This document shows positions 29,554 to 39,674 of a stretch of 64,000 bases of DNA, piece after piece. A program made the position numbers and the translations under genes. Numbering within the stretch: the stretch's first letter is position 1; each line of letters starts with the position of its first letter. Below the pieces are notes generated by a model. It saw only the letters and a list, made by a program, of their open reading frames with translations. It was not told where the DNA came from and searched no databases. The stretch covers positions 558,001 through 622,000 of the forward strand of contig NZ_VFIY01000004.1 of the NCBI RefSeq assembly GCF_006385175.1. The letters run 5' to 3'. The stretch comes from Emcibacter nanhaiensis. Its GTDB lineage: Bacteria > Pseudomonadota > Alphaproteobacteria > Sphingomonadales > Emcibacteraceae.

Positions 29554-30249
29554 GTGGACTACAACAGATATTACAAGCAGATCAGAGAAAAACTGGACCA
29601 TTTGATCCGGACCAGTGCGGCCGAGGATTATGCCTCGGTTTCTGCCCTGATCGGCAAAAACCACGCCTATATCCAGCAATATATCAAACGCGGCGTTCCC
29701 AAATGCCTCAACGACCTCGACCTGGCGAAAATCATTGATCACTTCGGACTTGCCGCCGACTATTTCGGCTCGCCGGCGGATTTCCCGACCCCTTCCGTCT
29801 CCGGCGAAAATCTTCCCGGCGACTTTTCCCCTGACGACTATGTGCTGGTCAATGTCTATGACATTCATGCCGCCGCCGGCGCTGGGGCGTTTGCCGAAAA
29901 TAACGACATCCACAATCGTCTTGCCTTCCGCAAAAGCTGGATCAGGACCAGTTCAAACGCCACGCCGGAAAGCCTGGCGGTCATCACCGTCTCCGGCGAC
30001 AGCATGTCCCCCACTCTGCAGGACGGCGACCATATTCTTGTCGATATGAGCGAGCGACAGATCCGCAATGACGGCATTTATGTGCTGAGGAACGATGACA
30101 TGCTGCTGGTGAAGCGGGTTTCCATTAATCCCGTTACCAAACTCTGCACCATCAAAAGCGATAACCCCCAATACGACTCCTGGTCCGACTGCGAACCCGA
30201 TGCCCTCGACATCCTCGGCCGCATCATCTGGATGGGCCGGAAAATCTAG
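29554..30249 (+). CDS. S24-family self-cleaving transcriptional repressor (CI/LexA-like)
   Basis: 231 residues, GTG start. The N-terminal 70 residues form a helix-turn-helix-like region ('SVSALIGKNHAYIQQYIKRG'). A linker with candidate Ala-Gly cleavage sites (108-111, 'HAAAGAGAF') leads to an S24 domain with Ser150 in SGDSMSP and Lys187 in LLVKRV. The 37-residue Ser-Lys spacing is the same as in E. coli LexA. It is not LexA itself: the N-terminus lacks the LexA winged-helix sequence. No phage genes surround it, so it looks like a chromosomal regulator of the RecA-sensitive or stress-sensing kind. Its targets are unknown. Confidence 0.88.
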   Translation: MDYNRYYKQIREKLDHLIRTSAAEDYASVSALIGKNHAYIQQYIKRGVPKCLNDLDLAKIIDHFGLAADYFGSPADFPTPSVSGENLPGDFSPDDYVLVNVYDIHAAAGAGAFAENNDIHNRLAFRKSWIRTSSNATPESLAVITVSGDSMSPTLQDGDHILVDMSERQIRNDGIYVLRNDDMLLVKRVSINPVTKLCTIKSDNPQYDSWSDCEPDALDILGRIIWMGRKI

Positions 30250-30272
30250 TCCTGAATTGCAAAGGAAATGAC

Positions 30273-30662
30273 ATGAGCTCTCCTGAAAAATCCTGCAAAA
30301 GACAGCCGACGATCCGGACGATTCCCAATATTTCCAACCTCAATTCCAACGGTCATATATTCGGCGGCTGGATCCTGGCCCAGATGGACTCGGCCGGCGG
30401 CGTGGAAGCCATCCGCTATGTGGGCGGACCGGTAGCCACCGTTGCTGTGGAAGCGATGAAATTTCACGCCCCGGTGCTGCCCGGCGACTGGCTCAGCGTC
30501 TATACCGAGGTCGCCCGGGTGGGAACCACCTCGATCACCATCAAGATAGAGGTCACGGTCATGCGCCAGGGCGAAGAAGAAGAAATAACAGTCACCGAGG
30601 GCGACTATATCTTTGTCGCCCTCGATGAAAACCACAGGCCCAAGAAGATTGAGCAGCCCTAG
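30273..30662 (+). CDS. Acyl-CoA thioesterase, YciA type (hotdog fold)
   Basis: 129 residues. The single hotdog domain has the family's 'NSNGHIFGGWILAQMDSAGG' (active-site Asp included) followed by 'VAVEAMKFHAPVLPGD'. It hydrolyses short- to medium-chain acyl-CoAs in the cytoplasm. It follows the S24 gene by 23 bp. Its TAG stop lies within a CTAG palindrome shared with the stop of the convergent monooxygenase-like gene. Confidence 0.92.
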   Translation: MSSPEKSCKRQPTIRTIPNISNLNSNGHIFGGWILAQMDSAGGVEAIRYVGGPVATVAVEAMKFHAPVLPGDWLSVYTEVARVGTTSITIKIEVTVMRQGEEEEITVTEGDYIFVALDENHRPKKIEQP

Positions 30663-31273
30663 TCTTTTCCACCAACCTTCTGCGGATAAAGCCAGAACCG
30701 GAACAGCGAGATCAGTCGCGGCATAATCACATAGGTCATCAGCAGCACCTGGAAGATACACTGCACAACGAGCCTGAGTTCCCCCGGCCAGTTGGCATAA
30801 ATCGGGTGGAACAGGTAATTGACCAGCATAACCAGCAGGATCACGGTCGGGATCACAAGGGTCACCATTTTCCAGCGCGGCGGCGGGGCGGCGCTGGGCA
30901 CTTCGGCCATCGGGAACCAGAACTCAAAACCGGACGCCAGGTTGATTTCGGTCTCGCCTTCAACCAGTCCGTCGTCCTCCAGCTTTTGCAGATATTCGGC
31001 CCGCACTGCGGAGTCTTCCCAGGCCCGTTCATGTTCGCGGGTATCGAAATGCAGCATGAAGACATATTTTCCGCCGGTCGCCGGGCTCGGCCGCAGGATG
31101 CTCAGGCTCTGGTGGCCGCAGAAACGCCGGGCGGCAGCGGAAATATCCTTTGCCCACTGCTCGTAAGCGACTTCCTTGCCGGGTCTTACCTTGCGGGCAA
31201 TGGTTACCGTTACCGGCTCATTGTCTTCGGCGGCGGGACAAAACTCAGATGTGTTTACTGCTTGTGCGAACAT
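30659..31273 (-). CDS. Antibiotic biosynthesis monooxygenase-like domain with two membrane segments
   Basis: 204 residues. Residues 20-110 match the ABM dimeric alpha/beta-barrel ('VTVTIARKVRPGKEVAYEQW', 'RAWEDSAVRAEYLQKL'). Two membrane helices follow (about 136-155 and 167-187). This ABM-plus-membrane form is widespread, but no substrate is known. Despite the name there is no antibiotic cluster here. A GAGG ribosome site precedes the ATG. Its stop shares the CTAG with the convergent thioesterase gene. Confidence 0.82.
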   Translation of the reverse strand: MFAQAVNTSEFCPAAEDNEPVTVTIARKVRPGKEVAYEQWAKDISAAARRFCGHQSLSILRPSPATGGKYVFMLHFDTREHERAWEDSAVRAEYLQKLEDDGLVEGETEINLASGFEFWFPMAEVPSAAPPPRWKMVTLVIPTVILLVMLVNYLFHPIYANWPGELRLVVQCIFQVLLMTYVIMPRLISLFRFWLYPQKVGGKD

Positions 31274-31456
31274 TGCTTTACCTCTTTAACGATATTCACA
31301 CTATAAGCCATGCACAGGAAGGATGACAAACGCCAGTTTTACGATTCTGCAATGCAATAAACGCATAGCTAAGCCGGGACAGGACAATCCGGTTATACTT
31401 TTGACAACTTTTCCGGGATATAGTGCTGAAAAAACAAGAAGGGTTACCACGATCAC

Positions 31457-32194
31457 ATGTCTCAGGCAGTTGAAAAAATCCCGCTGTTTCCGGTGGAGAT
31501 ATACCGGACCGAAATAGAAGACCATGTTTCCCTGAACCGGGACCTCATGGCGCTGTTGCAACAGCTCAGGACCGAGAGTAAAGGGATCACAAGGACCAAT
31601 GTCGGCGGCTGGCATTCGGATCTGGACCTGCACCGGCAGGGGCATGATGCGGTGACCCGACTCATGGACAGCGTCCTTGAGGTGGGAGAACAGGCCTGCC
31701 GCGATATCCTGCCCGGCCTGCCGCCTTTGCAAAAAGATGACTGGCATATAGAATCCTGGCTTAACGCCAACGACCAGAATGCCTACAATAACTGGCACGA
31801 TCATGTCAGCTATCATCGCGATCACAGTACCGTCTGGGCCGGCGTCTATTATGTGAACGGCGGCGAGCCGCACGGCGATAAACCGCCGGAAGGCGAAATT
31901 GTGTTCCGGGATGATTTCCTCGGCCCGGACAAGGAAATCTATGCTCCGGCGCGGGGCATACGCACCATTGAGCTGGCGCCCCGGACCGGCAGCTTTTTCA
32001 TCTTTCCGGCCTGGCTCCGGCATTATGTGAAGCCCTATCGCGGCCTTGGCGAACGGGTGTCCCTCGCCTTCAACCTGGCCCACCCGGCCATAGACGTCGG
32101 CATCCGGCCGGAATTCCGCCGCTTCTCCCGGGCGTGGCAGAAGTTCCCGGACCTGATGAAAAAGCTCCGGAAAGTCTCCCCGATCGAACTTTAG
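31457..32194 (+). CDS. Putative 2OG-Fe(II) oxygenase (TIGR02466-like)
   Basis: 245 residues. The core 'ESWLNANDQNAYNNWHDHVSYHRDH' is followed by 'VWAGVYYVNGG', 'GEIVFRDDF', 'TGSFFIFPAWLRHYVKPYRG' and 'RVSLAFNL', which follows the jelly-roll pattern of TIGR02466 proteins: an iron-binding His cluster, a distal His in LRHYV and an Arg in ERVS that would hold 2-oxoglutarate. The substrate is unknown; protein or small-molecule hydroxylation is the family expectation. The second iron ligand of the H-x-D/E motif is not clear by eye. It is transcribed alone. Confidence 0.8.
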   Translation: MSQAVEKIPLFPVEIYRTEIEDHVSLNRDLMALLQQLRTESKGITRTNVGGWHSDLDLHRQGHDAVTRLMDSVLEVGEQACRDILPGLPPLQKDDWHIESWLNANDQNAYNNWHDHVSYHRDHSTVWAGVYYVNGGEPHGDKPPEGEIVFRDDFLGPDKEIYAPARGIRTIELAPRTGSFFIFPAWLRHYVKPYRGLGERVSLAFNLAHPAIDVGIRPEFRRFSRAWQKFPDLMKKLRKVSPIEL

Positions 32195-32205
32195 GCAGAA
32201 TCAAA

Positions 32206-32240
32206 AACCCCGCCGGAGACAGCGTCTCGACAGCGGGGTT
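32206..32240 (-). terminator. Terminator of tRNA-Lys
   Basis: Outer stem AACCCCGC (32206-32213) and GCGGGGTT (32233-32240) with an inner GAGAC/GTCTC stem. On the minus strand it is followed by a T run, placing it right behind the tRNA gene. On the plus strand it may help end the oxygenase transcript. Confidence 0.75.
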
Positions 32241-32244
32241 CTAA

Positions 32245-32320
32245 TGGTGAGCCCTGAAGGATTCGAACCTTCGACCTACTGATTAAAAGTCAGTTGCTCT
32301 ACCAACTGAGCTAAGGGCCC
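32245..32320 (-). tRNA. tRNA-Lys (anticodon UUU)
   Basis: 76 nt including an encoded CCA. Acceptor stem GGGCCCT pairs with AGGGCTC (one G-U), the D arm is 'TAGCTCAGTTGGTAGAGCA', the anticodon loop CTTTTAA gives UUU, and the T arm has GGTTCGAATCC. All arms fold. Confidence 0.97.
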
Positions 32321-32336
32321 GTAAAGGATGAGGCGG

Positions 32337-32365
32337 AACATAGAGTCTGATGCCGCATCGGTCAA
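32337..32365 (-). promoter_or_regulatory. Promoter of tRNA-Lys
   Basis: Minus-strand TTGACC (32360-32365), 17-bp spacer, TATGTT (32337-32342), followed by a GC-rich discriminator (CCGCC), the usual stable-RNA pattern sensitive to growth rate. Confidence 0.7.
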
Positions 32366-32421
32366 TAATTTTCTGACACTTTTTTGTAAAAAAAATTCCT
32401 GCTCTTTTTGAAATGAAATTC

Positions 32422-33582
32422 CTATAGGGGTTCAATGTCGCCAAGTGCCCGTCTCGCGTGGAAATCGGCAACGAAATCAGACAGTTTTCCGGCCGCAATC
32501 GCATCCCGCAAACCCTGCATCAGGTCCTGGAAATAAGTCAGGTTATGCTCGGTCAGCAGCATGGCGCCGAGAATCTCCCCGCTGCGGATCAGATGGCTGA
32601 GATATGCCCGGCTGTATTTGCTGCAGGCGTCACAGCCGCATTCCTCGTCCAGCGGCCGGGGATCGTCCGTGTGGCGGGCATTCTTCAGGTTTACGGTGCC
32701 GCGCCGGGTAAAGCCCTGGGCGGTGCGCCCGGACCGGGTCGGCAATACGCAGTCGAACATGTCGATGCCGCGCTCAACGGCGCCGACAATATCGTCGGGC
32801 TTGCCCACGCCCATCAGGTAGCGGGGAACGTCGGTCGGCATCTTGGGCATGGTATAGTCCAGCACCTCGAACATCACCTCCTGCCCCTCGCCTACCGCAA
32901 GGCCGCCGACGGCCAGCCCGTGGAAGCCCATGTCCCGAAGCGCGTCGATGGATTCAAGGCGCAGGTCCTCGAACACGCCGCCCTGGACAATGCCGAACAG
33001 GGCGTTCTTTGCCGCATGCACGGAGCCGTTATGGAAGGCGTCAAACGAGCGCCGCGCCCAGCGCATGCTGAGCCGCATGCTGTCGGCGGTTTCCTGCTTG
33101 GTCGCCGGATAGGGCGTGCATTCGTCAAACGCCATGACGATGTTGGAGCCGAGCAGGCGCTGGATCTCCATGCTGCGCTCCGGGCTGAGCATATGCTTGC
33201 TGCCGTCGATATGGGACTGGAAGGCGACGCCCTCCTCGGTGATTTTGCGCAACTGGGCCAGCGACATCACCTGGAAGCCGCCGGAATCGGTCAGGATCGG
33301 CCGTTCCCAGTTCATAAATTTATGCAACCCGCCGAGGTTATGGATTCGCTCCGCTGTGGGGCGCAGCATCAGGTGATAGGTATTGCCGAGCAGGATATCG
33401 GCCCCGGTCTCGCGCACCGTTTCCGGCTTCATGGCCTTGACCGTCGCCGCCGTGCCGACCGGCATGAAGGCCGGGGTGCGGATGTCGCCGCGCCAGGTCT
33501 TCAGCACCCCGGTGCGGGCGTTGCCGTCAGTGGCCTCGATCTTCAGTTTGAAATTGTCTTTCATATCTTTCATTTCCGGCAT
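32422..33582 (-). CDS. tgt: tRNA-guanine transglycosylase (queuine/preQ1)
   Basis: 386 residues from ATG 33582, with GGAGG 7 nt upstream inside the queA 3' end. The nucleophile-containing '[16 protein letters not shown]' and substrate-binding '[10 protein letters not shown]' are present. The zinc site is C-x-C-x2-C...H ('[16 protein letters not shown]'). It exchanges guanine 34 for preQ1 in tRNAs with GUN anticodons. It overlaps queA by 13 bp, and the two form the end of the coaD-cyclophilin-queA-tgt run. Confidence 0.97.
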   Translation of the reverse strand: MPEMKDMKDNFKLKIEATDGNARTGVLKTWRGDIRTPAFMPVGTAATVKAMKPETVRETGADILLGNTYHLMLRPTAERIHNLGGLHKFMNWERPILTDSGGFQVMSLAQLRKITEEGVAFQSHIDGSKHMLSPERSMEIQRLLGSNIVMAFDECTPYPATKQETADSMRLSMRWARRSFDAFHNGSVHAAKNALFGIVQGGVFEDLRLESIDALRDMGFHGLAVGGLAVGEGQEVMFEVLDYTMPKMPTDVPRYLMGVGKPDDIVGAVERGIDMFDCVLPTRSGRTAQGFTRRGTVNLKNARHTDDPRPLDEECGCDACSKYSRAYLSHLIRSGEILGAMLLTEHNLTYFQDLMQGLRDAIAAGKLSDFVADFHARRALGDIEPL

Positions 33583-34619
33583 ATCTGGTCCTCCCGGCAC
33601 AGCAGGCTGCTGTCACCATAGGAATAGAAACGATAGCCCTCGTCAATGGCGTGCGCGTAAGCGGCTTTCATATTGTCGAACCCGGCAAAGGCGCTGACCA
33701 GCATGAACAGGGTCGATTTCGGCAGGTGGAAATTGGTCATCAGCACATCGACGCAACGGAACCTGTAGCCGGGGGTGATGAAAATATCCGTATCGGCAGA
33801 AAACGGCCGGGTCACGCCCTGCTCGTCGGTGGCACTTTCCAGCAGCCGCAGCGACGTGGTACCGACGGCAATCACCCGGTTTCCCCGTGCGTGCGCCGCA
33901 TTGATTTTGTCCGCCACCTCCGGGGTAATCTCGCCCCATTCGGCGTGCATCTTGTGCTCTTCGGTATCCTCGGCCTTGACCGGCAGGAAGGTGCCGGCGC
34001 CCACATGCAGGGTCACGGTCAGCCGCTCGACCCCGGCATCATCAATCTTCGCCAGAAGCTCGTCGGTAAAATGCAGACCAGCGGTCGGCGCTGCCACGGC
34101 GCCGTCCTTTTCACTATAGACGGTCTGGTAATCCGACAAATCCTGCTCGTCCACCGGTCGCTGTGAGGCAATATAGGGCGGCAACGGCATCACGCCGACC
34201 TCATCCAGCGCCTCGCGGAGCGCGGTGCCCTGGCGGTCAAACTGCAGGGTCACTTCCCCGGCCTCGCCCTTTTCCAGCACTTCGGCGGCGAGCTTGTCCT
34301 GGAAATTGATCACGTCGCCCGGTTTCAGCTTCTTGGCCGGTTTGGCAAAGGCCTTCCAGCACCCCTCGCCCGCATTCATATGCAGGGTCAGTTCGATCTT
34401 GGCGTCGCGCCGTTTGCCGGTGAGCCTGGCCGGAATCACCCGGGTATCGTTGAAAACCATCACATCGCCGGGCCGGAGATAGTCGACAATGTCGCTGACC
34501 TGCCGGTCTTCCAGTTCATTGCCCTTGACCACAAGAAAGCGCGCCCCGGCGCGGTCGGCGGCGGGGCGGAGGGCAATCAGCTCCCGGGGGAGCTCGAAAT
34601 CAAACAGGTCGACTTTCAA
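33570..34619 (-). CDS. queA: S-adenosylmethionine:tRNA ribosyltransferase-isomerase
   Basis: 349 residues, full length. Typical start '[20 protein letters not shown]', then '[18 protein letters not shown]' and '[12 protein letters not shown]'. The C-terminus is '[18 protein letters not shown]'. It transfers the ribosyl part of SAM onto preQ1 in tRNA, the step after Tgt, so the neighbouring genes catalyse consecutive reactions. A small gap (8 bp) separates it from the cyclophilin gene upstream. Confidence 0.97.
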   Translation of the reverse strand: MKVDLFDFELPRELIALRPAADRAGARFLVVKGNELEDRQVSDIVDYLRPGDVMVFNDTRVIPARLTGKRRDAKIELTLHMNAGEGCWKAFAKPAKKLKPGDVINFQDKLAAEVLEKGEAGEVTLQFDRQGTALREALDEVGVMPLPPYIASQRPVDEQDLSDYQTVYSEKDGAVAAPTAGLHFTDELLAKIDDAGVERLTVTLHVGAGTFLPVKAEDTEEHKMHAEWGEITPEVADKINAAHARGNRVIAVGTTSLRLLESATDEQGVTRPFSADTDIFITPGYRFRCVDVLMTNFHLPKSTLFMLVSAFAGFDNMKAAYAHAIDEGYRFYSYGDSSLLCREDQICRK

Positions 34620-34627
34620 GGGGCGTC

Positions 34628-35167
34628 TTATTCCTTCACGTCGGCAGCAACCTGCATCTTGACGATGATGTCGGGATCCGTGAAGCCCGGGCCTTCGCCG
34701 ATTTTGATGTTGTCCACATACTGCATGCCGTCAACCACCCGGCCCCAGACCGTATACTGGCCGTCCAGGTGCGGGGCATGCTCAAAGCAGATGAAGAACT
34801 GGCTGTCGGCGCTGTTGGGGTCCATGGCGCGGGCCATGGACACGGTGCCGCGCAGGTGCGGCATATCGTTGAACTCGGCCGGCAGGTTCTGGCCGGAGCC
34901 GCCGGTGCCGTTACCGAGCGGATCACCGGTCTGGGCCATGAAGCCCGGGATCACCCGGTGGAATTTCAGGCCGTCGTAAAAGCCTTCGCGGACCAGTTCC
35001 TTGATCCGGGCCACATGTTTCGGGGCCTTGTCCGGATACATTTCAATAACAACCCGGCCGTCTTTCAGGTCCAGATACAGGGTGTTCTCGAGGTCCAAGT
35101 CCATGGCTTTTGCTCCTGCCGTAAATAAGATAAAGGCGACCAGCGCCCTGAAAAATGTTTTCATCAT
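34628..35167 (-). CDS. Exported cyclophilin-type peptidyl-prolyl isomerase
   Basis: 179 residues. A signal peptide ('[17 protein letters not shown]') precedes a single cyclophilin domain with the catalytic '[15 protein letters not shown]' and the Gln and Phe of '[11 protein letters not shown]'. It assists protein folding in the periplasm. It lies between coaD and queA on the same strand. Confidence 0.94.
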   Translation of the reverse strand: MMKTFFRALVAFILFTAGAKAMDLDLENTLYLDLKDGRVVIEMYPDKAPKHVARIKELVREGFYDGLKFHRVIPGFMAQTGDPLGNGTGGSGQNLPAEFNDMPHLRGTVSMARAMDPNSADSQFFICFEHAPHLDGQYTVWGRVVDGMQYVDNIKIGEGPGFTDPDIIVKMQVAADVKE

Positions 35168-35191
35168 GATTAGTTCCTGGATTTGCGCTGT

Positions 35192-35707
35192 TTATACAGC
35201 TTTCCCCATCTTTTCCAACACTTTTTCACGCACATTTGGCGTAACAAAGGCAGAGATGTCCCCGTCAAAAGAGGCAATTTCCTTGACCAGGCGCGAAGCA
35301 ATGGCCTGGTAGGACGGGTCCGCCATCAGGAAGACCGTCTCCACATCCGGGTTGAGCTTGTAGTTCATGGCCGTCATCTGGAATTCATATTCAAAGTCTG
35401 ATACGGCGCGGAGCCCGCGAAAGATCATGGTGGCGCCGATTTCCTCGGCATAGGTCATCAGCAGGCTGGAGAAGGGCTTCACCTCGATGACCATATTATG
35501 CTCTTTTTCGATGAAGGCGGTCTCCGCCTTCACCAGTTCCACCCGTTCTTCCAGCGGAAACAGCGGATTCTTGGACGGATTGGTGGAAATGCCCAGCACC
35601 AGACGGTCCACCAGCCGGGCGGCCCGCTTGATGATATCCATATGCCCCAGGGTGATGGGATCAAAGGTGCCGGGATAAAGGCCGACGACTTCGCTATGTT
35701 TGCTCAT
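35192..35707 (-). CDS. coaD: Phosphopantetheine adenylyltransferase
   Basis: 171 residues. 'YPGTFDPITLGHMDII' holds the T/HxGH nucleotidyl-transfer motif, and 'ISTNPSKNPLF' and 'RGLRAVSDFEYEFQM' are family hallmarks. It makes dephospho-CoA from phosphopantetheine and ATP. It starts 3 bp after the gyrA stop, so it is probably co-transcribed with it. Confidence 0.97.
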   Translation of the reverse strand: MSKHSEVVGLYPGTFDPITLGHMDIIKRAARLVDRLVLGISTNPSKNPLFPLEERVELVKAETAFIEKEHNMVIEVKPFSSLLMTYAEEIGATMIFRGLRAVSDFEYEFQMTAMNYKLNPDVETVFLMADPSYQAIASRLVKEIASFDGDISAFVTPNVREKVLEKMGKAV

Positions 35708-35710
35708 GGC

Positions 35711-38452
35711 TTACTCCTCGGCTTCACCTTCAGGCGCTGCAGAAGCGGTGTCTTCGCCGGCCGCACCATTTTCCTCGCCTTCTTCCTCTTCCTCATCGCC
35801 GGTATCTGTCACCCGTTCCACGGACACGATATGTTCATCGTCACCGACCTTGAACAGGGTCACGCCCTGGGTGTTGCGGCCGGCGATGCGGACGTCGTGA
35901 ACCGGCACCCGGATCAGGCGGCCCTGGTCGGTCACCATCATCAGCTGGTCCTGCTCCTCGATCGGGAAGGCCCCGATGACGTCGCCGTTACGTTCCGAGG
36001 TCTCGATATTGACGATGCCCTGGCCGCCGCGGTTGGTCACGCGATATTCATAGGCCGAGGTCCGCTTGCCATAGCCGTTGACGGTAACGCTGAGGATGAA
36101 TTCCTCCTGCGCCTGCAGTTCGGCAACCCGGTCTTCGCCCATACCTTCCGGCAGTTCCGGCTCCTCGCCGCGGCGCAGGGCATTGGCGTACCTCAGGTAG
36201 TTATCGCGCTCTTCCATGACAATGTCGGTGCCTTTGAGGATCGACATGGACACCACTTCATCGCCCTCGGCCAGCCGGATACCGCGCACCCCGTCGGAGT
36301 TGCGGCCTTTGAACAGGCGCACCGCGGTGGCGTTGAAGCGGATACATTTGCCGCCCTTGGCCGCCATCAGCACATCATCGCTCTCCTCGCAGGCAGCGAC
36401 CCCGATCAGCTTGTCCCCTTCGCTGAGCTTGATGGCGATCTTGCCGTTGGCGCGGACGTTGGAGAAATCGCTGAGCAGGTTGCGGCGGATATTGCCCTTG
36501 GAGGTGGCAAAGACCGCATGCAGCTCGCCCCAGCTGTCCTCATCCTCCGGCAGCGGCAGGATGGTGGAAATGGTTTCGTCCTGCTGCAGCGGCAGGATAT
36601 TGATCAGGGCCTTGCCCTTGGACTGCGGCGTGCCCGGGGGCAGCTTCCAGACCTTGAGCTTATAGACCTGCCCCAGATTCGAGAAAAACAGCACCGGCGT
36701 ATGGGTGTTGGCGACAAAGACGTTCTGGAGGAAATCCTCCTCTTTGGTCTGCATGCCGCTGCGCCCCTTGCCGCCACGCCGCTGGGCCCGGTAGGTGGTG
36801 AGAGGCACCCGCTTGATGTAGCCCGAGTGGGTCACGGTCACGACCATGTCTTCCTTCTGGATCAGGTCCTCGTCATCGATATCGCCGAATTCGGCCGGGA
36901 CGATTTCGGTGCGGCGCGGGTTGGCGAAGGCTTCGCGGTAGGCGACAAACTCGTCACGCATGATGCCGTAGAGTTTTTCTCTGGAGCGCAGGATTTCCAG
37001 ATATTCCTCGATTTCCTCGGCCAGCTGTTGCAGTTCGCCGCCGATTTCTTCCCGGCCCAGCGCGGTCAGACGATGCAGGCGCAGTTCCAGGATCGCCCGG
37101 ACCTGGGTCTCGGTCAGGATATATTTGCCGTCAACCACGCCGCGGCCCGGTTCGTTGATCAGGTTGATATAGCTTTCCACATCAACCGCATCCCATTCCT
37201 CGGCCATCAGGGCCTCGCGGGCGGCGGCCGGGTTCGGCGCCTTGCGGATCATGGCGACAATCTTGTCCAGGTTGTTGACCGCAATCACCAGGCCGACCAA
37301 CACATGAGCCCGGTCCCTTGCCTTGCCGAGCTTGAACTTGGTGCGGCGGGTAATCACTTCCTCGCGGAAGCGGATAAAGGCCTCCAGGATATCGCGCAGG
37401 TTCATCACCTGCGGCCGGCCGTTGTTCAGCGCCAGGGTGTTGGAGCCAAAGCTGGTCTGCAGCGGGGTATAGCGGAACAACTGGTTAAGCACCACTTCCG
37501 GCACCGCGTCGCGCTTAATCTCGATCACCACGCGCACGCCCTGGCGGTCGGACTCGTCGCGGATTTCGGAAATGCCTTCAATGCGTTTATTGCGGACCAC
37601 ATCGGCGATATGTTCGATCATGCGCGCCTTGTTGACCTGATAGGGCACCTCGGTGACGATGATGGCTTCGCGGCCCTGGCGGATTTCCTCCACATGGGTC
37701 TTGCCGCGCATGACGATGGAGCCGCGGCCCGTCATCGCCGCCTGGCGGGCGCCGGAAGAGCCCATGATCAGGCCGCCGGTCGGAAAGTCCGGCCCCGGCA
37801 CAATCTCGATCAGTTCCTCTAGGCTGGTTTCCGGATTGTCCACCAGCGCACAACAGGCGTCCAGCACCTCGCCCAGGTTATGGGGCGGAATATTGGTCGC
37901 CATACCGACGGCGATCCCGCCCGCGCCGTTGACCAGCAGGTTCGGGAAGCGGGCCGGCAAAACCCCGGGTTCATGTTCGGATTCGTCATAGTTGGGATGG
38001 AAATCGACTGTGTCCTTGTCGATGTCTTCCAGCAGGCCGCCGGCGGCCTTGTCCATGCGCGCTTCGGTGTAACGCATGGCGGCGGCCTTGTCGCCGTCCA
38101 TGGAGCCGAAGTTGCCCTGGCCGTCGATCAGCGGCAGGCGCAGGGAGAAGTCCTGCGACATGCGGACCATGGCCTCGTAAATGGCGCTGTCCCCGTGCGG
38201 GTGGTATTTACCCATGACGTCACCGACCACGCGGGCCGACTTGCGGTAGGGCTTGGTCCAGTCATAGCCGTTTTCATACATGCTGTAGAGGATTCGGCGA
38301 TGCACCGGTTTCAGGCCGTCACGCACGTCCGGCAGGGCGCGGCTCACGATCACGCTCATGGCGTAATCGAGATAGGAGGTTTTCATTTCCTCCTCGATGG
38401 TGATGCTTGAAATGTGTGGATCCGTGGGGTCTAGAACGACATTATCACTCAA
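35711..38452 (-). CDS. gyrA: DNA gyrase subunit A
   Basis: 913 residues. The DNA-cleavage domain has the catalytic Tyr in '[10 protein letters not shown]'. The quinolone-region motif '[17 protein letters not shown]' has Ser at the E. coli 83 position and Glu at 87, the sensitive-type arrangement. The GyrA box QRRGGKG is present in the C-terminal beta-pinwheel, so it should wrap DNA and supercoil rather than act as topoisomerase IV. It ends in a long acidic tail of about 30 residues rich in Glu. The stop is 3 bp from coaD. Confidence 0.98.
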   Translation of the reverse strand: MSDNVVLDPTDPHISSITIEEEMKTSYLDYAMSVIVSRALPDVRDGLKPVHRRILYSMYENGYDWTKPYRKSARVVGDVMGKYHPHGDSAIYEAMVRMSQDFSLRLPLIDGQGNFGSMDGDKAAAMRYTEARMDKAAGGLLEDIDKDTVDFHPNYDESEHEPGVLPARFPNLLVNGAGGIAVGMATNIPPHNLGEVLDACCALVDNPETSLEELIEIVPGPDFPTGGLIMGSSGARQAAMTGRGSIVMRGKTHVEEIRQGREAIIVTEVPYQVNKARMIEHIADVVRNKRIEGISEIRDESDRQGVRVVIEIKRDAVPEVVLNQLFRYTPLQTSFGSNTLALNNGRPQVMNLRDILEAFIRFREEVITRRTKFKLGKARDRAHVLVGLVIAVNNLDKIVAMIRKAPNPAAAREALMAEEWDAVDVESYINLINEPGRGVVDGKYILTETQVRAILELRLHRLTALGREEIGGELQQLAEEIEEYLEILRSREKLYGIMRDEFVAYREAFANPRRTEIVPAEFGDIDDEDLIQKEDMVVTVTHSGYIKRVPLTTYRAQRRGGKGRSGMQTKEEDFLQNVFVANTHTPVLFFSNLGQVYKLKVWKLPPGTPQSKGKALINILPLQQDETISTILPLPEDEDSWGELHAVFATSKGNIRRNLLSDFSNVRANGKIAIKLSEGDKLIGVAACEESDDVLMAAKGGKCIRFNATAVRLFKGRNSDGVRGIRLAEGDEVVSMSILKGTDIVMEERDNYLRYANALRRGEEPELPEGMGEDRVAELQAQEEFILSVTVNGYGKRTSAYEYRVTNRGGQGIVNIETSERNGDVIGAFPIEEQDQLMMVTDQGRLIRVPVHDVRIAGRNTQGVTLFKVGDDEHIVSVERVTDTGDEEEEEGEENGAAGEDTASAAPEGEAEE

Positions 38453-38729
38453 GGAATTGTCCCTTATTTTTACTCTTCTATCTGTCCCTCATCATGTTTT
38501 ATTTTCCGGTTATTATGCCCCTTCCAAAACATGACAAATGATGAGGTTCATTGATAGCAATTCCGGGGGGTATTAGCAAGGATCACGACCCCTAAAATGA
38601 CAGTTTTATGAGGCCTGTACGACAGATCGAAACTATCGATGTGAAAGGAAGGCTGAGAGCAGCTATTTCCGTGGTTTTATCACAATTCCGAAGGTTAGGA
38701 CGTCCAATGAAGTCAGGAATGATGTTTAA

Positions 38730-39674
38730 TCAATTAAATCCAGAAATCCGGGCATAGGGCGAGACAAAATCGATATGCGCCGCTTCCTCCCCGGCCCCGA
38801 GCGCCAGATGGATACCCCCGGCGGGCTCGTTCAGTTGCGAATTGATCGACCAGTCGACCTGATCCGACGGCGCCAGCGCGCCGAAGCCCACTTCGGTGAG
38901 GTTGCCCCGCATCATGTCGTCGGTATAGGGCAGGATTTCCGGCAACAAGTCCTGCCCATCCCTGGTCAGGATGCGGGTCATTGTTGAGTCCCGGACTTCC
39001 AGCACCAGCGGAAATTCTCCGTTACTATATCTTTGCGCCAGCATCGACCAGATCTTATGGGCCGGGGGGCCGGACTCAAAATGGCTGTGCAAATGGTGAG
39101 CAACAGACACCCCGTTGCATGCCAGGGTGCCGGTCACATTGAAGGACCCATAGTCGTCGCTGGGCACCAGGCCGATCTCGAAAAACTGGATGATGCTGAT
39201 CCATTCGCCGTGGGAAAGCTCGGGTTTAAGCTTGGGCGCAAACACATCCACATTGTCGCCAAGCTCGATCTGCAGATGACATCCTTCGGAGTCGACCGAC
39301 AGGATATCCCGGGTATGCTGGATATTTTCGATGGCCCTGCGGTTATTGGCACAGGCCGCCGCAAAATCGAGTGTCCCCAGCCGGTTATGCATATAAGCAA
39401 TAGACCTGTCGTCATGGGCAAAGGCCAGCAGTGGAACAAGCAACACGGCTGAACCGGACAACCGCCCATTCAACTCCACATTGGGGTGAATGGCCGGCAC
39501 CGCCGGAACCAATAAAACCTCCTCGGGAATGCCACCCCTGTCATTGCAGACATCGTCAACAGAAAGGGTTCTGAATCCCGACGCCTTGAACTTGTCCAGC
39601 AGGGAGCGGCAATCGCTGACCACCGTCGGCAATTCCTTCGAGGGGAAGATTTCCCTCAATCCCTCAAATGACAT
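38730..39674 (-). CDS. Divergent M29-aminopeptidase/NicX-fold protein, function unknown
   Basis: 314 residues. The C-terminal third follows the M29 (aminopeptidase T) pattern: Glu157 in 'LSHGEWIS', Glu261 in 'LTEVGFGAL', His289 in 'GGIHLALG' and His300-x-Asp302 in 'AAHIDFVSP'. These correspond to the metal ligands of that fold, which is also used by the iron-dependent dioxygenase NicX. It is about 100 residues shorter than typical M29 enzymes and its first 120 residues are not recognisable. It could be a peptidase, a ring-opening dioxygenase, or something new. Its ATG overlaps the stop of a 73-residue gene (TGATG), so both are made together. No nearby gene suggests a pathway. Confidence 0.6.
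   Translation of the reverse strand: MSFEGLREIFPSKELPTVVSDCRSLLDKFKASGFRTLSVDDVCNDRGGIPEEVLLVPAVPAIHPNVELNGRLSGSAVLLVPLLAFAHDDRSIAYMHNRLGTLDFAAACANNRRAIENIQHTRDILSVDSEGCHLQIELGDNVDVFAPKLKPELSHGEWISIIQFFEIGLVPSDDYGSFNVTGTLACNGVSVAHHLHSHFESGPPAHKIWSMLAQRYSNGEFPLVLEVRDSTMTRILTRDGQDLLPEILPYTDDMMRGNLTEVGFGALAPSDQVDWSINSQLNEPAGGIHLALGAGEEAAHIDFVSPYARISGFN

Noticed and set aside
29554-30249. S24 protein taken as LexA or as a prophage repressor
   Set aside because: The N-terminus is not the LexA winged helix and no phage gene is near; kept as an unassigned chromosomal regulator.
30659-31273. Antibiotic biosynthesis cluster
   Set aside because: The ABM domain is widespread in non-biosynthetic proteins and no synthetase or tailoring set is near.
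38626-38640. Inverted repeat ATCGA-AACTA-TCGAT upstream of gyrA
   Set aside because: Only 5-bp arms and no context; expected by chance in 64 kb. The 277-bp gap holds nothing else convincing.
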